Positions 6,812 to 16,488 of a stretch of 39,022 nucleotides of DNA are shown here, one piece after another. The stretch lies in NCBI RefSeq assembly GCF_902170565.1, contig NZ_CABHXX010000138.1, positions 1-39,022 of the forward strand. The letters are read 5' to 3'. The stretch's first letter is position 1; the number at the start of each line of letters is the position of its first letter. This DNA comes from Yersinia thracica. GTDB lineage: Bacteria; Pseudomonadota; Gammaproteobacteria; Enterobacterales; Enterobacteriaceae. Under the pieces are notes generated by a model. It ran no database searches and had not been told where the DNA came from. It worked only from the letters and a program-made list of their open reading frames with translations. The translations under genes were made by a program, and so were the position numbers.

Positions 6812-7693
6812 ATGTCAGCGAAAATTATAGATGGTAAAACGATTGCGCAGCAGGTACGAAACGAAGTAGCTGCGTTGGTACAGAAACGTTTAGCTGCGGG
6901 TAAACGTGCCCCTGGCCTTGCTGTTGTGTTGGTAGGTGAAAATCCAGCTTCACAAATTTATGTCGCCAGCAAACGTAAAGCCTGTGAAGAAGTGGGTTTC
7001 GTTTCCCGCTCTTATGACCTGCCGATGACCACCACGGAAGCCGAGCTGTTAGCATTGATTGATTCACTGAATGACGATAGTGAAATCGATGGAATTCTGG
7101 TGCAACTGCCACTGCCCGCGGGTATTGATAATGTCAAAGTCCTGGAACGTATTCACCCGGATAAAGACGTGGATGGCTTCCATCCATACAATGTTGGTCG
7201 CTTGTGTCAGCGGGCGCCTAAACTCCGCCCTTGCACCCCACGCGGCATAGTGACACTGCTAGAGCGTTATGACATCCCGACTTACGGTCTGAACGCCGTC
7301 GTGGTGGGCGCATCCAATATTGTCGGCCGTCCGATGAGCCTTGAGCTGCTGCTGGCGGGTTGCACCACTACCGTCACGCATCGTTTTACCAAGAACCTGC
7401 GCCAGCATGTCGAAAATGCTGATTTATTAGTCGTTGCCGTCGGTAAACCCGGTTTTATTCCCGGTGAGTGGATAAAACCCGGTGCTATCGTGATTGATGT
7501 CGGCATTAACCGCCTGGAAAGTGGTAAAGTAGTCGGTGATGTAGAATTTGATGCCGCCGTTGAGCGTGCGGGTTGGATTACACCGGTTCCCGGTGGCGTC
7601 GGGCCGATGACCGTTGCAACACTGATACAAAATACCTTGCAAGCCTGCGAGGAATATCATGACATCAACGAAAATAGAGTGAAAGGACAGTAA
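6812..7693 (+). CDS. folD: Bifunctional methylenetetrahydrofolate dehydrogenase / methenyltetrahydrofolate cyclohydrolase
   Basis: This cytosolic enzyme interconverts 5,10-methylene-THF and 10-formyl-THF using NADP, supplying one-carbon units for purines and initiator fMet. The 293-aa product is the usual length (288 in E. coli). Visible motifs are [14 protein letters not shown] with the catalytic Lys near residue 56, [15 protein letters not shown] near 121, the Rossmann GASNIVGRP near 166 and [14 protein letters not shown] near 261. The stop TAA shares its last A with the ATG of ybcJ, so the two are translationally coupled as in related enterobacteria. The gene is conserved beside argU and shows normal core composition. 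Confidence 0.97.
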   Translation: MSAKIIDGKTIAQQVRNEVAALVQKRLAAGKRAPGLAVVLVGENPASQIYVASKRKACEEVGFVSRSYDLPMTTTEAELLALIDSLNDDSEIDGILVQLPLPAGIDNVKVLERIHPDKDVDGFHPYNVGRLCQRAPKLRPCTPRGIVTLLERYDIPTYGLNAVVVGASNIVGRPMSLELLLAGCTTTVTHRFTKNLRQHVENADLLVVAVGKPGFIPGEWIKPGAIVIDVGINRLESGKVVGDVEFDAAVERAGWITPVPGGVGPMTVATLIQNTLQACEEYHDINENRVKGQ

Positions 7694-7905
7694 TGGACAT
7701 TTTTCATTTGGAAAAACACCCGCACGTCGAACTGTGTGACTTATTAAAGTTGCAAGGTTGGAACGATAGCGGTGCCTCAGCAAAAGCCGCTATCGCTGAT
7801 GGGCAGGTAAAAGTTGACGGGAATGTAGAAACGCGCAAGCGCTGCAAGATCCTGACTGACCAAATTGTTGAGTTTCAAGGTATGAAAGTACAGGTTAAAG
7901 CCTAA
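7693..7905 (+). CDS. ybcJ: YbcJ, S4-like RNA-binding protein
   Basis: A 70-aa protein with the alpha-L fold typical of S4 domains: LCDLLKLQGWNDSGASAKAAIADGQVKVD is followed by the basic segment ETRKRCKI. The length equals that of E. coli YbcJ, whose structure shows an S4-like RNA-binding surface; its cellular RNA target is not established. It starts on the last base of the folD stop codon, indicating coupled translation. It is followed by inverted repeats that should end the transcript. Confidence 0.95.
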   Translation: MDIFHLEKHPHVELCDLLKLQGWNDSGASAKAAIADGQVKVDGNVETRKRCKILTDQIVEFQGMKVQVKA

Positions 7906-7914
7906 TAACCTCAG

Positions 7915-7956
7915 CAACGGCGAGTTTTAGCTGGTTATTGCGAAAAACTGCCGTTG
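7915..7956. repeat. Imperfect inverted repeat after ybcJ
   Basis: CAACGGCGAGTTTT pairs with AAAACTGCCGTTG with one bulged base, leaving a 14-nt loop. No T run follows, so this may be an mRNA 3' stabilising hairpin rather than a terminator. Confidence 0.4.
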
Positions 7957-7983
7957 CCGCTCTTAGCGACGTAAAATAGGGGC

Positions 7984-8027
7984 AAAAAAATGCGGTTACT
8001 GGTCAGCACCAGAACCGCAATTTTTTT
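7984..8027. terminator. Bidirectional terminator between ybcJ and cysS
   Basis: A7, then TGCGGTT-A-CTGGT pairs with ACCAGAACCGCA, then T7. The A and T runs flanking the GC stem make it a good Rho-independent terminator in both directions, serving convergent folD-ybcJ and cysS. Confidence 0.85.
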
Positions 8028-8076
8028 AGTTTGAGTTCGCTGAACAGTCACCCACTCAGCGCCCTAAAACGCGGTA

Positions 8077-9462
8077 TTATTTACGCCGCCAGGTTGTCCC
8101 TTGCGGGCCATCTTCCAACACAATCCCCAACTCATTTAACTGATCGCGAGCAGAATCTGCCAGCGCCCAATCTTTACTGCTACGGGCATCATTGCGCTGT
8201 TTGATAAGAGCTTCGATTTTTGCCACTTCGTCGTCGTCAGTCTGCGCACCACTTTGCAAAAACAGTTCTGGATCTTGTTCCAATAACCCCAGCACATGCG
8301 CCAGTTTACGCAATTCGGCCGCTAACGCATTTGCCGCGGTCATATCTTCAGCTTTGAGGCGGTTCACTTCACGGGCGATATCAAACAGCACCGAGTAGGC
8401 CTCTGGAGTATTGAAATCATCATCCATCGCCGCACGGAAACGCGCTTCAAACTCAGCACCACCCGCCGGCGCTGCATTCACGTCAGTCCCGCGCAGCGCG
8501 GTGTATAAGCGCTCTAAAGAAGCACGTGCTTGCTTGAGATTTTCTTCGCTGTAATTAAGCTGGCTACGATAATGGCCGGACATCAGGAAATAACGCACTG
8601 TTTCCGCATCGTAGTAGGCCAGCACATCGCGGATAGTGAAAAAGTTATTCAGCGATTTCGACATTTTTTCTTTGTCGATCATCACCATACCGGAGTGCAT
8701 CCAGTAATTCACATAAGGGCCATCATGCGCACAGGTGGATTGTGCAATTTCATTTTCGTGGTGCGGGAACATCAAATCAGAGCCGCCGCCATGAATATCA
8801 AAATGCGCGCCTAACTGCTTGCCGTTCATTGCCGAACATTCAATATGCCAACCAGGGCGGCCCGGTCCCCAAGGTGATTCCCAGCTAGGTTCACCGGGCT
8901 TGGACATTTTCCACAAGACAAAATCCATCGGATTGCGTTTAACATCAGCCACTTCGACTCGCGCCCCCGCTTGCAACTGGTCCAGATCTTGACGAGATAA
9001 CAAACCATAATCCGGATCACTTTCAACGGAGAACATAACATCCCCATTGGCAGCCACATAAGCATGTTCACGGGCGATCAAGCGCTCGGTCAGCTCAATA
9101 ATTTCTGGGATGTGATGGGTAGCGCGCGGTTCTAAATCTGGGCGTTTGAGATTCAATGCATCAAAATCTTTGTGCATCTCAGCCAACATCCGTGTAGTCA
9201 GCTGCTCGCAGGTTTCATTGTTCTCAATGGCACGTTTAATAATTTTATCGTCAACGTCGGTGACATTACGGACATACGTCAAAGAATAACCTAAATAACG
9301 CAAATAACGCGCAACGACGTCGAAAGCGACAAAAGTACGCCCATGCCCAATGTGACACAGGTCATAGATGGTGATCCCGCATACATACATACCTATTTTA
9401 CCGGCATGAATAGGCTTGAATTCCTCTTTTTGGCGACTCAGTGTATTAAAAATCTTTAGCAT
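8077..9462 (-). CDS. cysS: Cysteinyl-tRNA synthetase
   Basis: Class I aminoacyl-tRNA synthetase charging tRNA-Cys in the cytosol. At 461 aa it matches E. coli CysRS. Visible are the zinc-binding Cys in YVCGITIYD (C28), the HIGH signature at 37-40 (CHIGHGRT), zinc ligands in WHIECSAM and HENEIAQS, and the KMSKS loop [10 protein letters not shown] near 266. The C-terminal helical anticodon-binding region runs to the end. It is transcribed divergently from ppiB with a 212-bp intergenic region, as in other Enterobacterales, and ends before a strong bidirectional terminator. Confidence 0.98.
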   Translation of the reverse strand: MLKIFNTLSRQKEEFKPIHAGKIGMYVCGITIYDLCHIGHGRTFVAFDVVARYLRYLGYSLTYVRNVTDVDDKIIKRAIENNETCEQLTTRMLAEMHKDFDALNLKRPDLEPRATHHIPEIIELTERLIAREHAYVAANGDVMFSVESDPDYGLLSRQDLDQLQAGARVEVADVKRNPMDFVLWKMSKPGEPSWESPWGPGRPGWHIECSAMNGKQLGAHFDIHGGGSDLMFPHHENEIAQSTCAHDGPYVNYWMHSGMVMIDKEKMSKSLNNFFTIRDVLAYYDAETVRYFLMSGHYRSQLNYSEENLKQARASLERLYTALRGTDVNAAPAGGAEFEARFRAAMDDDFNTPEAYSVLFDIAREVNRLKAEDMTAANALAAELRKLAHVLGLLEQDPELFLQSGAQTDDDEVAKIEALIKQRNDARSSKDWALADSARDQLNELGIVLEDGPQGTTWRRK

Positions 9463-9674
9463 TGGGACATTCCGTGGTTTTTGTTTTTGCGAAACGCATG
9501 GTTTAAAAAGATATCATCAGATTATGCGGTAAATCAGCTCTCGATACAGCACTTTTTCGCACATCCTGGCGGCGTTTCGAGTGCTGACTCAATCCCGTAG
9601 ATATGATATAAGAGCCGTCTAAAGAGTTACGACTCATTTGTGAATACACTTATTACACTAGCAGGAACATTATT

Positions 9675-10169
9675 ATGGTCACTTTTCATACTAATCACGG
9701 CGATATCGTCATCAACACCTTCGCGGATAAAGCGCCGGCTACTGTTGAAAACTTCCTGAACTACTGCCGTAAAGGTTTCTATGATAACACTATTTTCCAC
9801 CGTGTTATTGATGGTTTCATGATTCAGGGCGGTGGTTTTGAGCCGGGCATGAACCAGAAAACAACTGATGCTCCTATCAAGAACGAAGCCAACAACGGTC
9901 TGAAAAATACCCGAGGCACCTTGGCAATGGCGCGTACCAACGATCCACACTCTGCCACTGCTCAGTTCTTTATTAACGTTGCAGACAACGACTTCCTGAA
10001 CTTCCGTTCAGAGCGCCCAGATGGTTGGGGTTACTGCGTGTTTGCTGAAGTGACTGAAGGTCTGGACGTAGTTGATAAAATTAAAAACGTCGCGACTGGC
10101 CGCAGCGGTATGCATCAAGATGTGCCAAAAGAAGATGTGATCATTCAAAGCGTTACTGTTAGCGAGTAA
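9675..10169 (+). CDS. ppiB: Cytoplasmic peptidyl-prolyl cis-trans isomerase B (cyclophilin)
   Basis: A 164-aa cyclophilin without a signal peptide, so cytoplasmic, catalysing cis-trans isomerisation of Xaa-Pro bonds. The active-site motifs are [15 protein letters not shown] around residues 39-53, [20 protein letters not shown] around 78-97 and [10 protein letters not shown] around 117-126. It is nearly collinear with E. coli PpiB, including the C-terminal segment [19 protein letters not shown]. The lpxH start lies 10 bp downstream, so the two probably share a transcript. Confidence 0.97.
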   Translation: MVTFHTNHGDIVINTFADKAPATVENFLNYCRKGFYDNTIFHRVIDGFMIQGGGFEPGMNQKTTDAPIKNEANNGLKNTRGTLAMARTNDPHSATAQFFINVADNDFLNFRSERPDGWGYCVFAEVTEGLDVVDKIKNVATGRSGMHQDVPKEDVIIQSVTVSE

Positions 10170-10179
10170 TAACGGCTTA

Positions 10180-10902
10180 ATGAGCACGCTTTTTATTGCA
10201 GATTTGCATCTTAGCGTTCAGGAACCGGCAATCACTGCCGGTTTCCTGCATTTTATACAGCGTGATGCTATTCATGCTGATGCGTTATATATCCTTGGCG
10301 ATTTATTCGAATCCTGGATTGGCGACGATGATCCCGAACCGCTGTATCGGCAAGTTGCTGCCGCGTTAAAATCACTCCAACAACAGGGCGTGCCCTGCTA
10401 CTTCATCCACGGTAACCGCGATTTTCTGCTGGGCAAACGCTTTGCACTTGAAAGTGGCATGATCTTGCTGCCGGAAGAGAAAGTTGTTGAATTGTATGGC
10501 CGTAAAATCGTTATTTTACATGGCGATACCCTGTGCACTGATGATGCCGATTATCAGCATTTTCGCCGCCGAGTACACAATCCTTTGATCCAGAAACTCT
10601 TTCTGTGGCTACCGCTGCGCTTTCGGTTACGCATTGCTGCTTATATGCGCAATCAAAGCCAACAAAATAATAGCGGCAAATCGCAGCTGATTATGGATGT
10701 CAATCCACACGCGGTGATTGAGACTTTCGAGCGAAATAATGTCAGTTGGATGATTCATGGGCATACCCACCGCCCTGCGGTTCATACCGTCGAATTAGCA
10801 GCGGCAACGGCACACCGTGTGGTTTTAGGTGCCTGGCATGTTGAAGGCTCCATGGTTAAAGTCACGGCTGATAGTGTTGAATTGATTAAATTCCCGTTTT
10901 AA
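10180..10902 (+). CDS. lpxH: UDP-2,3-diacylglucosamine pyrophosphohydrolase
   Basis: Fourth step of lipid A synthesis: hydrolysis of UDP-2,3-diacylglucosamine to lipid X plus UMP at the inner face of the cytoplasmic membrane. The 240-aa protein shows the calcineurin-like metallophosphoesterase metal ligands in order: IADLHL (D8, H10), [12 protein letters not shown] (D41), HGNRDFLLG (N79), ILHGDTLC (H114) and HGHTHRP (H195, H197). Length and motifs match E. coli LpxH. It lies directly behind ppiB, as in E. coli, and the purE operon follows. Confidence 0.97.
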   Translation: MSTLFIADLHLSVQEPAITAGFLHFIQRDAIHADALYILGDLFESWIGDDDPEPLYRQVAAALKSLQQQGVPCYFIHGNRDFLLGKRFALESGMILLPEEKVVELYGRKIVILHGDTLCTDDADYQHFRRRVHNPLIQKLFLWLPLRFRLRIAAYMRNQSQQNNSGKSQLIMDVNPHAVIETFERNNVSWMIHGHTHRPAVHTVELAAATAHRVVLGAWHVEGSMVKVTADSVELIKFPF

Positions 10903-10983
10903 GCCGCATACCAACACTCATTGCCACACTATATACTCTCATCGTATCACTAAAAAAACTGATAAAACCCGCTAAAAGCCGCT

Positions 10984-10999
10984 ACGCAACCGTTTTCCT
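10984..10999. promoter_or_regulatory. PurR operator upstream of purEK
   Basis: The 16-bp sequence ACGCAACCGTTTTCCT fits the PurR consensus ANGCAANCGNTTNCNT at every fixed position. It lies about 100 bp before the purE ATG, where E. coli purEK carries its PurR box. Repression by PurR with hypoxanthine or guanine is therefore expected; this is inference from the match. Confidence 0.75.
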
Positions 11000-11099
11000 C
11001 GCCTTTGGCTCATGATATGCTCTACGCCCTCTTCACCAGTCATGATTTAAATAAGATCATTCTGGCCGACGCTTGCGCAATCACAGGAGCTTTACACTC

Positions 11100-11624
11100 A
11101 TGGGAGCTAACCTCGATTCGGCTTACCCAGCCGGGGTTAAAATCGCTATCGTAATGGGGTCCAAGAGTGACTGGGCCACCATGCAGTTCGCCGCCGACGT
11201 GCTCACCACGCTCAATGTCCCCTTTCATGTCGAAGTTGTTTCTGCCCATCGCACCCCCGACAAACTGTTCAGTTTTGCCGAGCAAGCCGATGCTAATGGC
11301 TTACATGTCATTATTGCAGGCGCGGGCGGTGCTGCCCACCTGCCGGGTATGTTAGCGGCCAAAACATTGGTGCCGGTCTTAGGTGTGCCGGTACAAAGTG
11401 CGGCGTTAAGCGGTGTCGATAGCTTGTATTCCATCGTGCAGATGCCACGTGGTATTCCGGTGGGAACACTGGCCATTGGTAAAGCCGGCGCGGCAAATGC
11501 CGCATTGCTGGCAGCTCAAATACTGGCGCTGCATGATGTTGAATTGGCAGCACGTTTAGCGGATTGGCGTAAAAACCAAACTGATGAAGTGTTGGAAAAT
11601 CCCGATCCGAGGGATGAAGCATGA
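11100..11624 (+). CDS. purE: N5-carboxyaminoimidazole ribonucleotide mutase
   Basis: Converts N5-CAIR to CAIR in de novo purine synthesis (class I PurE). Motifs: [24 protein letters not shown] with the catalytic His, [11 protein letters not shown], and [21 protein letters not shown] chose the ATG at 11100 because CAGGAG lies about 10 nt upstream and the resulting 174 aa suits the family (169 in E. coli); a TTG at 11073 would add nine non-conserved residues. The stop TGA overlaps the purK ATG (ATGA), so the two are translationally coupled. Confidence 0.97.
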   Translation: MGANLDSAYPAGVKIAIVMGSKSDWATMQFAADVLTTLNVPFHVEVVSAHRTPDKLFSFAEQADANGLHVIIAGAGGAAHLPGMLAAKTLVPVLGVPVQSAALSGVDSLYSIVQMPRGIPVGTLAIGKAGAANAALLAAQILALHDVELAARLADWRKNQTDEVLENPDPRDEA

Positions 11625-12685
11625 AACCCGTTTGCGTATTAGGTAATGGCCAACTGGGGCGCATGCTGCGTCAGGCCGGTGAGCCACTGGGCATTGCTGT
11701 TTATCCGGTGGGTTTAGATGCCGAGCCAGAAGCCGTGCCTTATCAGCACAGTGTGATTACCGCCGAGATTGAGCGCTGGCCGGAAACCGCGTTAACCCGC
11801 GAACTCGCCACCCACACCGCTTTCGTTAACCGCGATATTTTCCCTCGTCTGGCTGACCGTCTGACTCAAAAACAGTTGCTCGATAGCTTGAATTTAGCGA
11901 CCGCACCCTGGCAATTATTGGCCAGCGATAGTGAGTGGCCGCAGGTCTTTGCCACATTGGGTGAGTTAGCCATCGTGAAACGCCGGGTCGGCGGTTATGA
12001 CGGGCGGGGTCAATGGCGTTTACGCGCTGGTGAACAAGAGAGCTTGCCCGCCGATGCTTACGGCGAATGTATTGTCGAGCAGGGGATTAACTTTTCCGGC
12101 GAAGTTTCATTGGTCGGCGCGCGCAGCCATCAAGGCCAATCCGTCTTTTACCCACTGACCCATAATCTGCATGAAGATGGCATCCTGCGTATGAGCGTGG
12201 CACTGCCACAGCCCAATAGCAAACTACAGCAGCAAGCAGAAAAAATGCTGTCTGCAATCATGGATGAGCTGAATTATATTGGTGTAATGGCGATGGAGTG
12301 CTTTATCGTCGACGACAGTTTATTAATTAATGAGCTGGCACCGCGCGTGCATAACAGTGGTCACTGGACACAAAATGGTGCGTCTATCAGTCAGTTCGAG
12401 CTGCATCTGCGCGCTATTTTGGACTTACCGCTGCCCAAACCGGTGGTGAATACTCCCTCAGCGATGGTCAATCTGATTGGCACGCCAGTGAATATCGAGT
12501 GGCTTTCACTGCCCTTGGTGCATCTGCATTGGTATGAAAAAGAAGTGCGCGAAGGCCGTAAAGTGGGCCATTTGAATTTAAATGATCCCGACAGCGCAGC
12601 ATTAAGTGCGGCCCTGGCGACATTAGCGCCTTTGCTACCCGCGGAATACCAAAACGCCCTGCGCTGGGCGCAAGCTAAATTATAA
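11621..12685 (+). CDS. purK: 5-(carboxyamino)imidazole ribonucleotide synthase
   Basis: ATP-grasp enzyme that makes N5-CAIR from AIR, bicarbonate and ATP, feeding PurE. The 354-aa protein begins with the nucleotide-binding-like [11 protein letters not shown], has the ATP-grasp lysine segment [14 protein letters not shown] near 123-136, and the metal/catalytic segment [19 protein letters not shown] near 237-255. Length matches E. coli PurK (355). It overlaps purE by 4 bp and ends just before a GC-rich terminator facing ybbP. Confidence 0.97.
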   Translation: MKPVCVLGNGQLGRMLRQAGEPLGIAVYPVGLDAEPEAVPYQHSVITAEIERWPETALTRELATHTAFVNRDIFPRLADRLTQKQLLDSLNLATAPWQLLASDSEWPQVFATLGELAIVKRRVGGYDGRGQWRLRAGEQESLPADAYGECIVEQGINFSGEVSLVGARSHQGQSVFYPLTHNLHEDGILRMSVALPQPNSKLQQQAEKMLSAIMDELNYIGVMAMECFIVDDSLLINELAPRVHNSGHWTQNGASISQFELHLRAILDLPLPKPVVNTPSAMVNLIGTPVNIEWLSLPLVHLHWYEKEVREGRKVGHLNLNDPDSAALSAALATLAPLLPAEYQNALRWAQAKL

Positions 12686-12692
12686 CTGAAGC

Positions 12693-12724
12693 GCGGGCAG
12701 CTTATGCCGCCCGCATTATTTTTC
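12693..12724 (+). terminator. Terminator of purEK
   Basis: GCGGGC (12693-12698) pairs with GCCCGC (12709-12714) and is followed by ATTATTTTTCT. The T tract reaches the stop codon of convergent ybbP, so the two operons end almost back to back. Confidence 0.75.
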
Positions 12725-15156
12725 TAATCAGTGTAATGACGGAATAATGCCCGCCCCTGCAACAACCTGGCCCCTAACCAACCGCCACAGAGTGACAGCA
12801 ACAGTGCTGCCGCCAGTGGCAATAACCACCACATCATCCAGTTAGGTTGCCACGGGAAATCAAACACTAAGCGCTGCAATGCCCAAAGTGCCGCTTCAGC
12901 TCCGATCGCTGCTGCCATACCCGCCACCAGCCCCAGCAAGGCGAACTCCCACCACAATGTGCCTCGCAGTAAGCTTTTACTCGCGCCGAGTGTCCGGTAA
13001 ACCACCAGTTCCTGACGGCGCTGGCGCATGCCGACCTGTACCTGCGCTAATAGCAGCAAAGTGCCACAAATAATTACCAACACCACCATCACTTCCAGTG
13101 CTCGGCTGACCTGTTGCAGCACCTGCCCGACCTGTTTCAGCATCGCGCCAATATCCAGCAAACTGAGGGTCGGGAACTGGCGATTCAATTGCGTCAGAAC
13201 CTCGCCGTCACCGTGATAGCGGAAGCTGGTCAGCCAGGTTTGGGGCTGCCCATCCAGCGCACCCGGTGGGAAAATAAAGTAAAAATTAGGGCGCAAACTT
13301 TCCCAATCCACCTGGCGAATACTGTTCACAGTCGCACCAAATGACTGCGTATCGCCACTGAATGTCAGTTTATCGCCGATTTTAATTCCCAGCCGGTCAG
13401 CAATTCCTTTCTCAATCGACACTTCATCCGCCTTAGCCGGCCACTGCCCGGCGGTCAAAATATTGTGCTCGGGCAAATCCTGCTGCCAGGTCAGATTCAG
13501 CTCGCGATTAACGGCCTCCCCGCCAGGCGCATCTTCCGCGACCCGCTCGGTCGCCAATTGTTGATTAATTTCAGTCAGCCGTGCACGAATAATCGGATAA
13601 AAAGTCGACGGCGTTATCTGATGCTGCGTGAGGAACTCCGTGACTTGCGACACCTGTTGCGGCGTAATATTCAGCAGGAAATAATTCGGGCTATCCGGCG
13701 GCAATTGCTGTTGCCAGCGGTCCAATAAATCGCCGCGTAATACCAATAATAAAGCCAATAACATAAATGACAGTGAGAATGCCGCCAGTTGAGTCAAGGT
13801 CATCCAGGGTTGGCGCAACAAGCGGTTAATCGCCAGCCGCAATGACAGGCGAGTCACCGTCAGGCGGCGCAACAGCAATAAACCGCCCCAGCCGATAATG
13901 CCCAGCAATAACGCCAATACCACCATGCCGCCCAAAATGGCCCACAGCAGGGAATTCCCCCCCATCAATAAGGCCAGCAAGCCCACCACCACCGCGATCA
14001 TTACCGGGATAAAGTAGCGCAGCGGCCAGACATTGGCTGAAACATCACGGCGCAATACTCGCAGCGGTTGAGTGGCCAGCAGTTGTCGATAAGGGCGAAT
14101 ACCCACCAGCAATGAAATCAATATCAGCGATCCCATTGACCATATCCATGGCCAGACACCGGCGGCGGGTAATGCAGCCGGCAATACTGGGGACAACAAG
14201 CGGATTAACACTTTCTCGAACAATAAGCCAATGACACTACCGCACAAGCCCGCCAGCACCAACACTGAGATCCACTGGCCGATAATCAGCCGCCGTAGCG
14301 CACTGCGCCCGGCCCCCAATGTTTTCAACACCGCCACCAAATCATAGCGGCTGCGGCAATAATGCCCCATTGCCACGGCCACGGCGGCAATGGACAGTAA
14401 TAACGTCAATAACGCCGATAACAGGAGGAATTGCTGGGCGCGTTGCAGTGATTTTCCCAGCGCGCCGCCAGATTCTTGCAAACCATACCAGCGCTGTTCC
14501 GGCTTCAATTGTGGGGTCAGCCAGTCACTGAATTTAGCAATAGCCTCCGGTGTCCCGGCAAACATATAGAGATAATTCAAACGGCTACCCGGTTGTATTG
14601 CACCGGTTTTATCTACATCCGCCAGATTAATTAAAACCCGCGGCGCAGTTTGGAAGGGGTTAAATCCTGAATCCGGCTCCTGAAGCACTTCGCCAATAAT
14701 CTTTAGCGAAGTATCACCGACATCCAGTGTATCGCCGACTTTAACCCCGAGCAGTGCCAGTAATCGCGGGGCCGCCAGCGCCGTTCCCGGTTCAAGTTTG
14801 ACATCCGCCGGTAAGGTTTCTAGCTTGCCATACAGCGGATAAGCTAAGTCTGTGGCTTTCACATCCGCCAGTTGCGGGCGATCACCGGCAAACGTCATTG
14901 TCATGAATGAAAGCTGGCGACTGATAGACAGCCCCTGCTGTTTTGCTTCCAGCAACCAGCTCTCCGGCACCGGATGAGCCGTTTTTAGCACGCGGTCGCC
15001 AGCCAAAAAATCACGGCTCTGCTGGCTCAGTCCTTGCTCCATCCGGTCACTAATACTGCCCAGCGCCAGCACACAAGCTACCGCCAGTGTTAATGCCAGC
15101 CAGACAATTAATAGTGAGGGTGAGCGCCACTCACGCCAAAACCAGCGCCCAATCAT
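12724..15156 (-). CDS. ybbP: YbbP, FtsX-like ABC transporter permease
   Basis: An 810-aa inner-membrane permease with FtsX-like domains. There is an N-terminal TM at about 15-35, a large periplasmic region, a TM cluster at about 240-440, a second periplasmic region, and a C-terminal TM group at about 690-800. With YbbA it forms an ABC export-type complex; the substrate is not firmly established, though the partner gene tesA suggests lipid or thioester-related chemistry. I chose MIGRWFWREW as the start because GGAGGAAGC sits right before that ATG and it overlaps the ybbA stop as ATGA; E. coli YbbP starts at the same place. Confidence 0.93.
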   Translation of the reverse strand: MIGRWFWREWRSPSLLIVWLALTLAVACVLALGSISDRMEQGLSQQSRDFLAGDRVLKTAHPVPESWLLEAKQQGLSISRQLSFMTMTFAGDRPQLADVKATDLAYPLYGKLETLPADVKLEPGTALAAPRLLALLGVKVGDTLDVGDTSLKIIGEVLQEPDSGFNPFQTAPRVLINLADVDKTGAIQPGSRLNYLYMFAGTPEAIAKFSDWLTPQLKPEQRWYGLQESGGALGKSLQRAQQFLLLSALLTLLLSIAAVAVAMGHYCRSRYDLVAVLKTLGAGRSALRRLIIGQWISVLVLAGLCGSVIGLLFEKVLIRLLSPVLPAALPAAGVWPWIWSMGSLILISLLVGIRPYRQLLATQPLRVLRRDVSANVWPLRYFIPVMIAVVVGLLALLMGGNSLLWAILGGMVVLALLLGIIGWGGLLLLRRLTVTRLSLRLAINRLLRQPWMTLTQLAAFSLSFMLLALLLVLRGDLLDRWQQQLPPDSPNYFLLNITPQQVSQVTEFLTQHQITPSTFYPIIRARLTEINQQLATERVAEDAPGGEAVNRELNLTWQQDLPEHNILTAGQWPAKADEVSIEKGIADRLGIKIGDKLTFSGDTQSFGATVNSIRQVDWESLRPNFYFIFPPGALDGQPQTWLTSFRYHGDGEVLTQLNRQFPTLSLLDIGAMLKQVGQVLQQVSRALEVMVVLVIICGTLLLLAQVQVGMRQRRQELVVYRTLGASKSLLRGTLWWEFALLGLVAGMAAAIGAEAALWALQRLVFDFPWQPNWMMWWLLPLAAALLLSLCGGWLGARLLQGRALFRHYTD

Positions 15157-15839
15157 GCTTCCTCCCACAATTTACCGTCTTGGAGCCGCAGCCGCCGCTG
15201 GCAACGACCCGCCAATTGCACATCATGAGTGACCAAAATTAATGTGGTGCCGTAGTCCCGGTTCAGGGAAAACAACAAATCGGCTATCTTGTCACCCGTG
15301 TGCCGGTCAAGATTACCGGTTGGCTCGTCGGCAAATAACACTTTGGGTCTGCCGCTAAAAGCCCGCGCCAACGCCACCCGCTGCTGTTCGCCGCCCGAAA
15401 GCTGGGCGGGCAGATGATGCAACCGCTTCTCCAGCCCGACTAATTTTAATAACTCAATGGCATGGGTTTTACTTTCGCGCTCACTTTCCCCGCGCAATAG
15501 CGCCGGAAGCTGGACGTTTTCCAGTGTATTGAGAGTCGGTACCAACATAAATGATTGGAAAACAAAACCAATATTTTTTGCCCGCAGTTGCGCGCGCCCC
15601 TCTTCATCCATGGCGGTCAAAGACTGTCCGAGTAAACTAACTTCGCCGCTGCTGCCATCATCAAGCCCGGCCAGAATGCCCAGTAAAGTTGATTTACCTG
15701 AACCCGACTCACCAATCAGCGCAATTGTCTGCGCGGGTTTGACAACCAGCTCAACTCCGGTAAGGATGGAGAGCTGTTGCTCACCCTGACCGACGTGTTT
15801 ATTAAGATGATGAACTTCAAGAACGTTTTCCGCTGGCAT
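15153..15839 (-). CDS. ybbA: YbbA, ABC transporter ATP-binding protein
   Basis: A 228-aa LolD/MacB-type ATPase: Walker A GESGSGKST near residues 43-51, Q-loop FVFQSFML, signature LSGGEQQRVALARA near 146-159, Walker B VLFADEPTGNLD near 166-177 and H-loop VTHD. It powers the YbbP permease, whose ATG overlaps its TGA by 4 bp. Its start codon lies inside the divergent tesA reading frame: the first 33 bp of both genes overlap on opposite strands, an arrangement similar to E. coli. Confidence 0.95.
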   Translation of the reverse strand: MPAENVLEVHHLNKHVGQGEQQLSILTGVELVVKPAQTIALIGESGSGKSTLLGILAGLDDGSSGEVSLLGQSLTAMDEEGRAQLRAKNIGFVFQSFMLVPTLNTLENVQLPALLRGESERESKTHAIELLKLVGLEKRLHHLPAQLSGGEQQRVALARAFSGRPKVLFADEPTGNLDRHTGDKIADLLFSLNRDYGTTLILVTHDVQLAGRCQRRLRLQDGKLWEEA

Positions 15840-16445
15840 CTTCCCTTCCTATTACTGTTGGGATTATTCAGTTTGCGTGCCGCCGCAACCGATACACTTT
15901 TGATTCTCGGCGACAGTTTAAGCGCCGGTTACCGCCTGCCCATTGCCGAAGCCTGGCCTTCGCGGCTGGATAAAACATGGCAAGCTACACCGTCATTACC
16001 GAAGGTGGTTAACGCCAGTATCAGTGGTGATACTGCGGCACAGGGGTTAGCCCGCCTACCTGCCCTGCTAAAACAACATCAGCCCCGCTGGGTGCTGATT
16101 GAATTGGGTGCTAATGACGGCCTGCGCGGCTTCCCACCGCAGGATATTCAACGGGATTTAACACACATCATCAATCAGATAAAGGAGGCCAAGGCCCAGC
16201 CCTTATTGATGCAAATCCGTATTCCACCTAACTATGGCCGCCGTTATACTGATGCTTTCGCCGCTATGTACCCGCAGTTGGCGCAGCAATTTGGCATCCC
16301 GTTGGTGCCTTTCTTTATGGAACAAGTTGCCGTAAAGCCCGAGTGGATGCAGGATGATGGTTTACACCCTAACGCCGAGGCGCAACCTTTCATAGCAGAT
16401 TGGATGGCGCAACAACTCAAACCGTTAGTCACCAATAAGAAGTAA
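15807..16445 (+). CDS. tesA: Periplasmic multifunctional acyl-CoA thioesterase I / protease I / lysophospholipase L1
   Basis: GDSL/SGNH hydrolase acting in the periplasm on acyl thioesters, lysophospholipids and some peptides. From this start (212 aa) there is a signal peptide with a basic N-terminus, hydrophobic core LPFLLLLGL and cleavage near LRAAA-TD. Catalytic blocks: GDSLSAGY (nucleophile S37), the Gly in ISGDT, Asn in GANDGLRG, and the Asp/His pair in DDGLHPN. I chose MMNFKNVFRW over an upstream in-frame ATG at 15777 because it matches E. coli TesA and begins directly with a proper signal sequence. It is divergent from, and overlaps, ybbA. Confidence 0.96.
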   Translation: MMNFKNVFRWHLPFLLLLGLFSLRAAATDTLLILGDSLSAGYRLPIAEAWPSRLDKTWQATPSLPKVVNASISGDTAAQGLARLPALLKQHQPRWVLIELGANDGLRGFPPQDIQRDLTHIINQIKEAKAQPLLMQIRIPPNYGRRYTDAFAAMYPQLAQQFGIPLVPFFMEQVAVKPEWMQDDGLHPNAEAQPFIADWMAQQLKPLVTNKK

Positions 16446-16488
16446 TAACACTTGTCCAAACAAATAGAATCACTCACTAGGTAAAGTT

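Noticed and set aside
7427-7783. Minus-strand open frame across the folD-ybcJ junction
   Set aside because: It lies antisense to two well-conserved coupled genes and has no recognisable protein features.
9603-9625. ppiB promoter with -10 TATAAG near 9608
   Set aside because: The best -35 partner (GCTGAC, 18-bp spacing) is too poor to list as a supported promoter.
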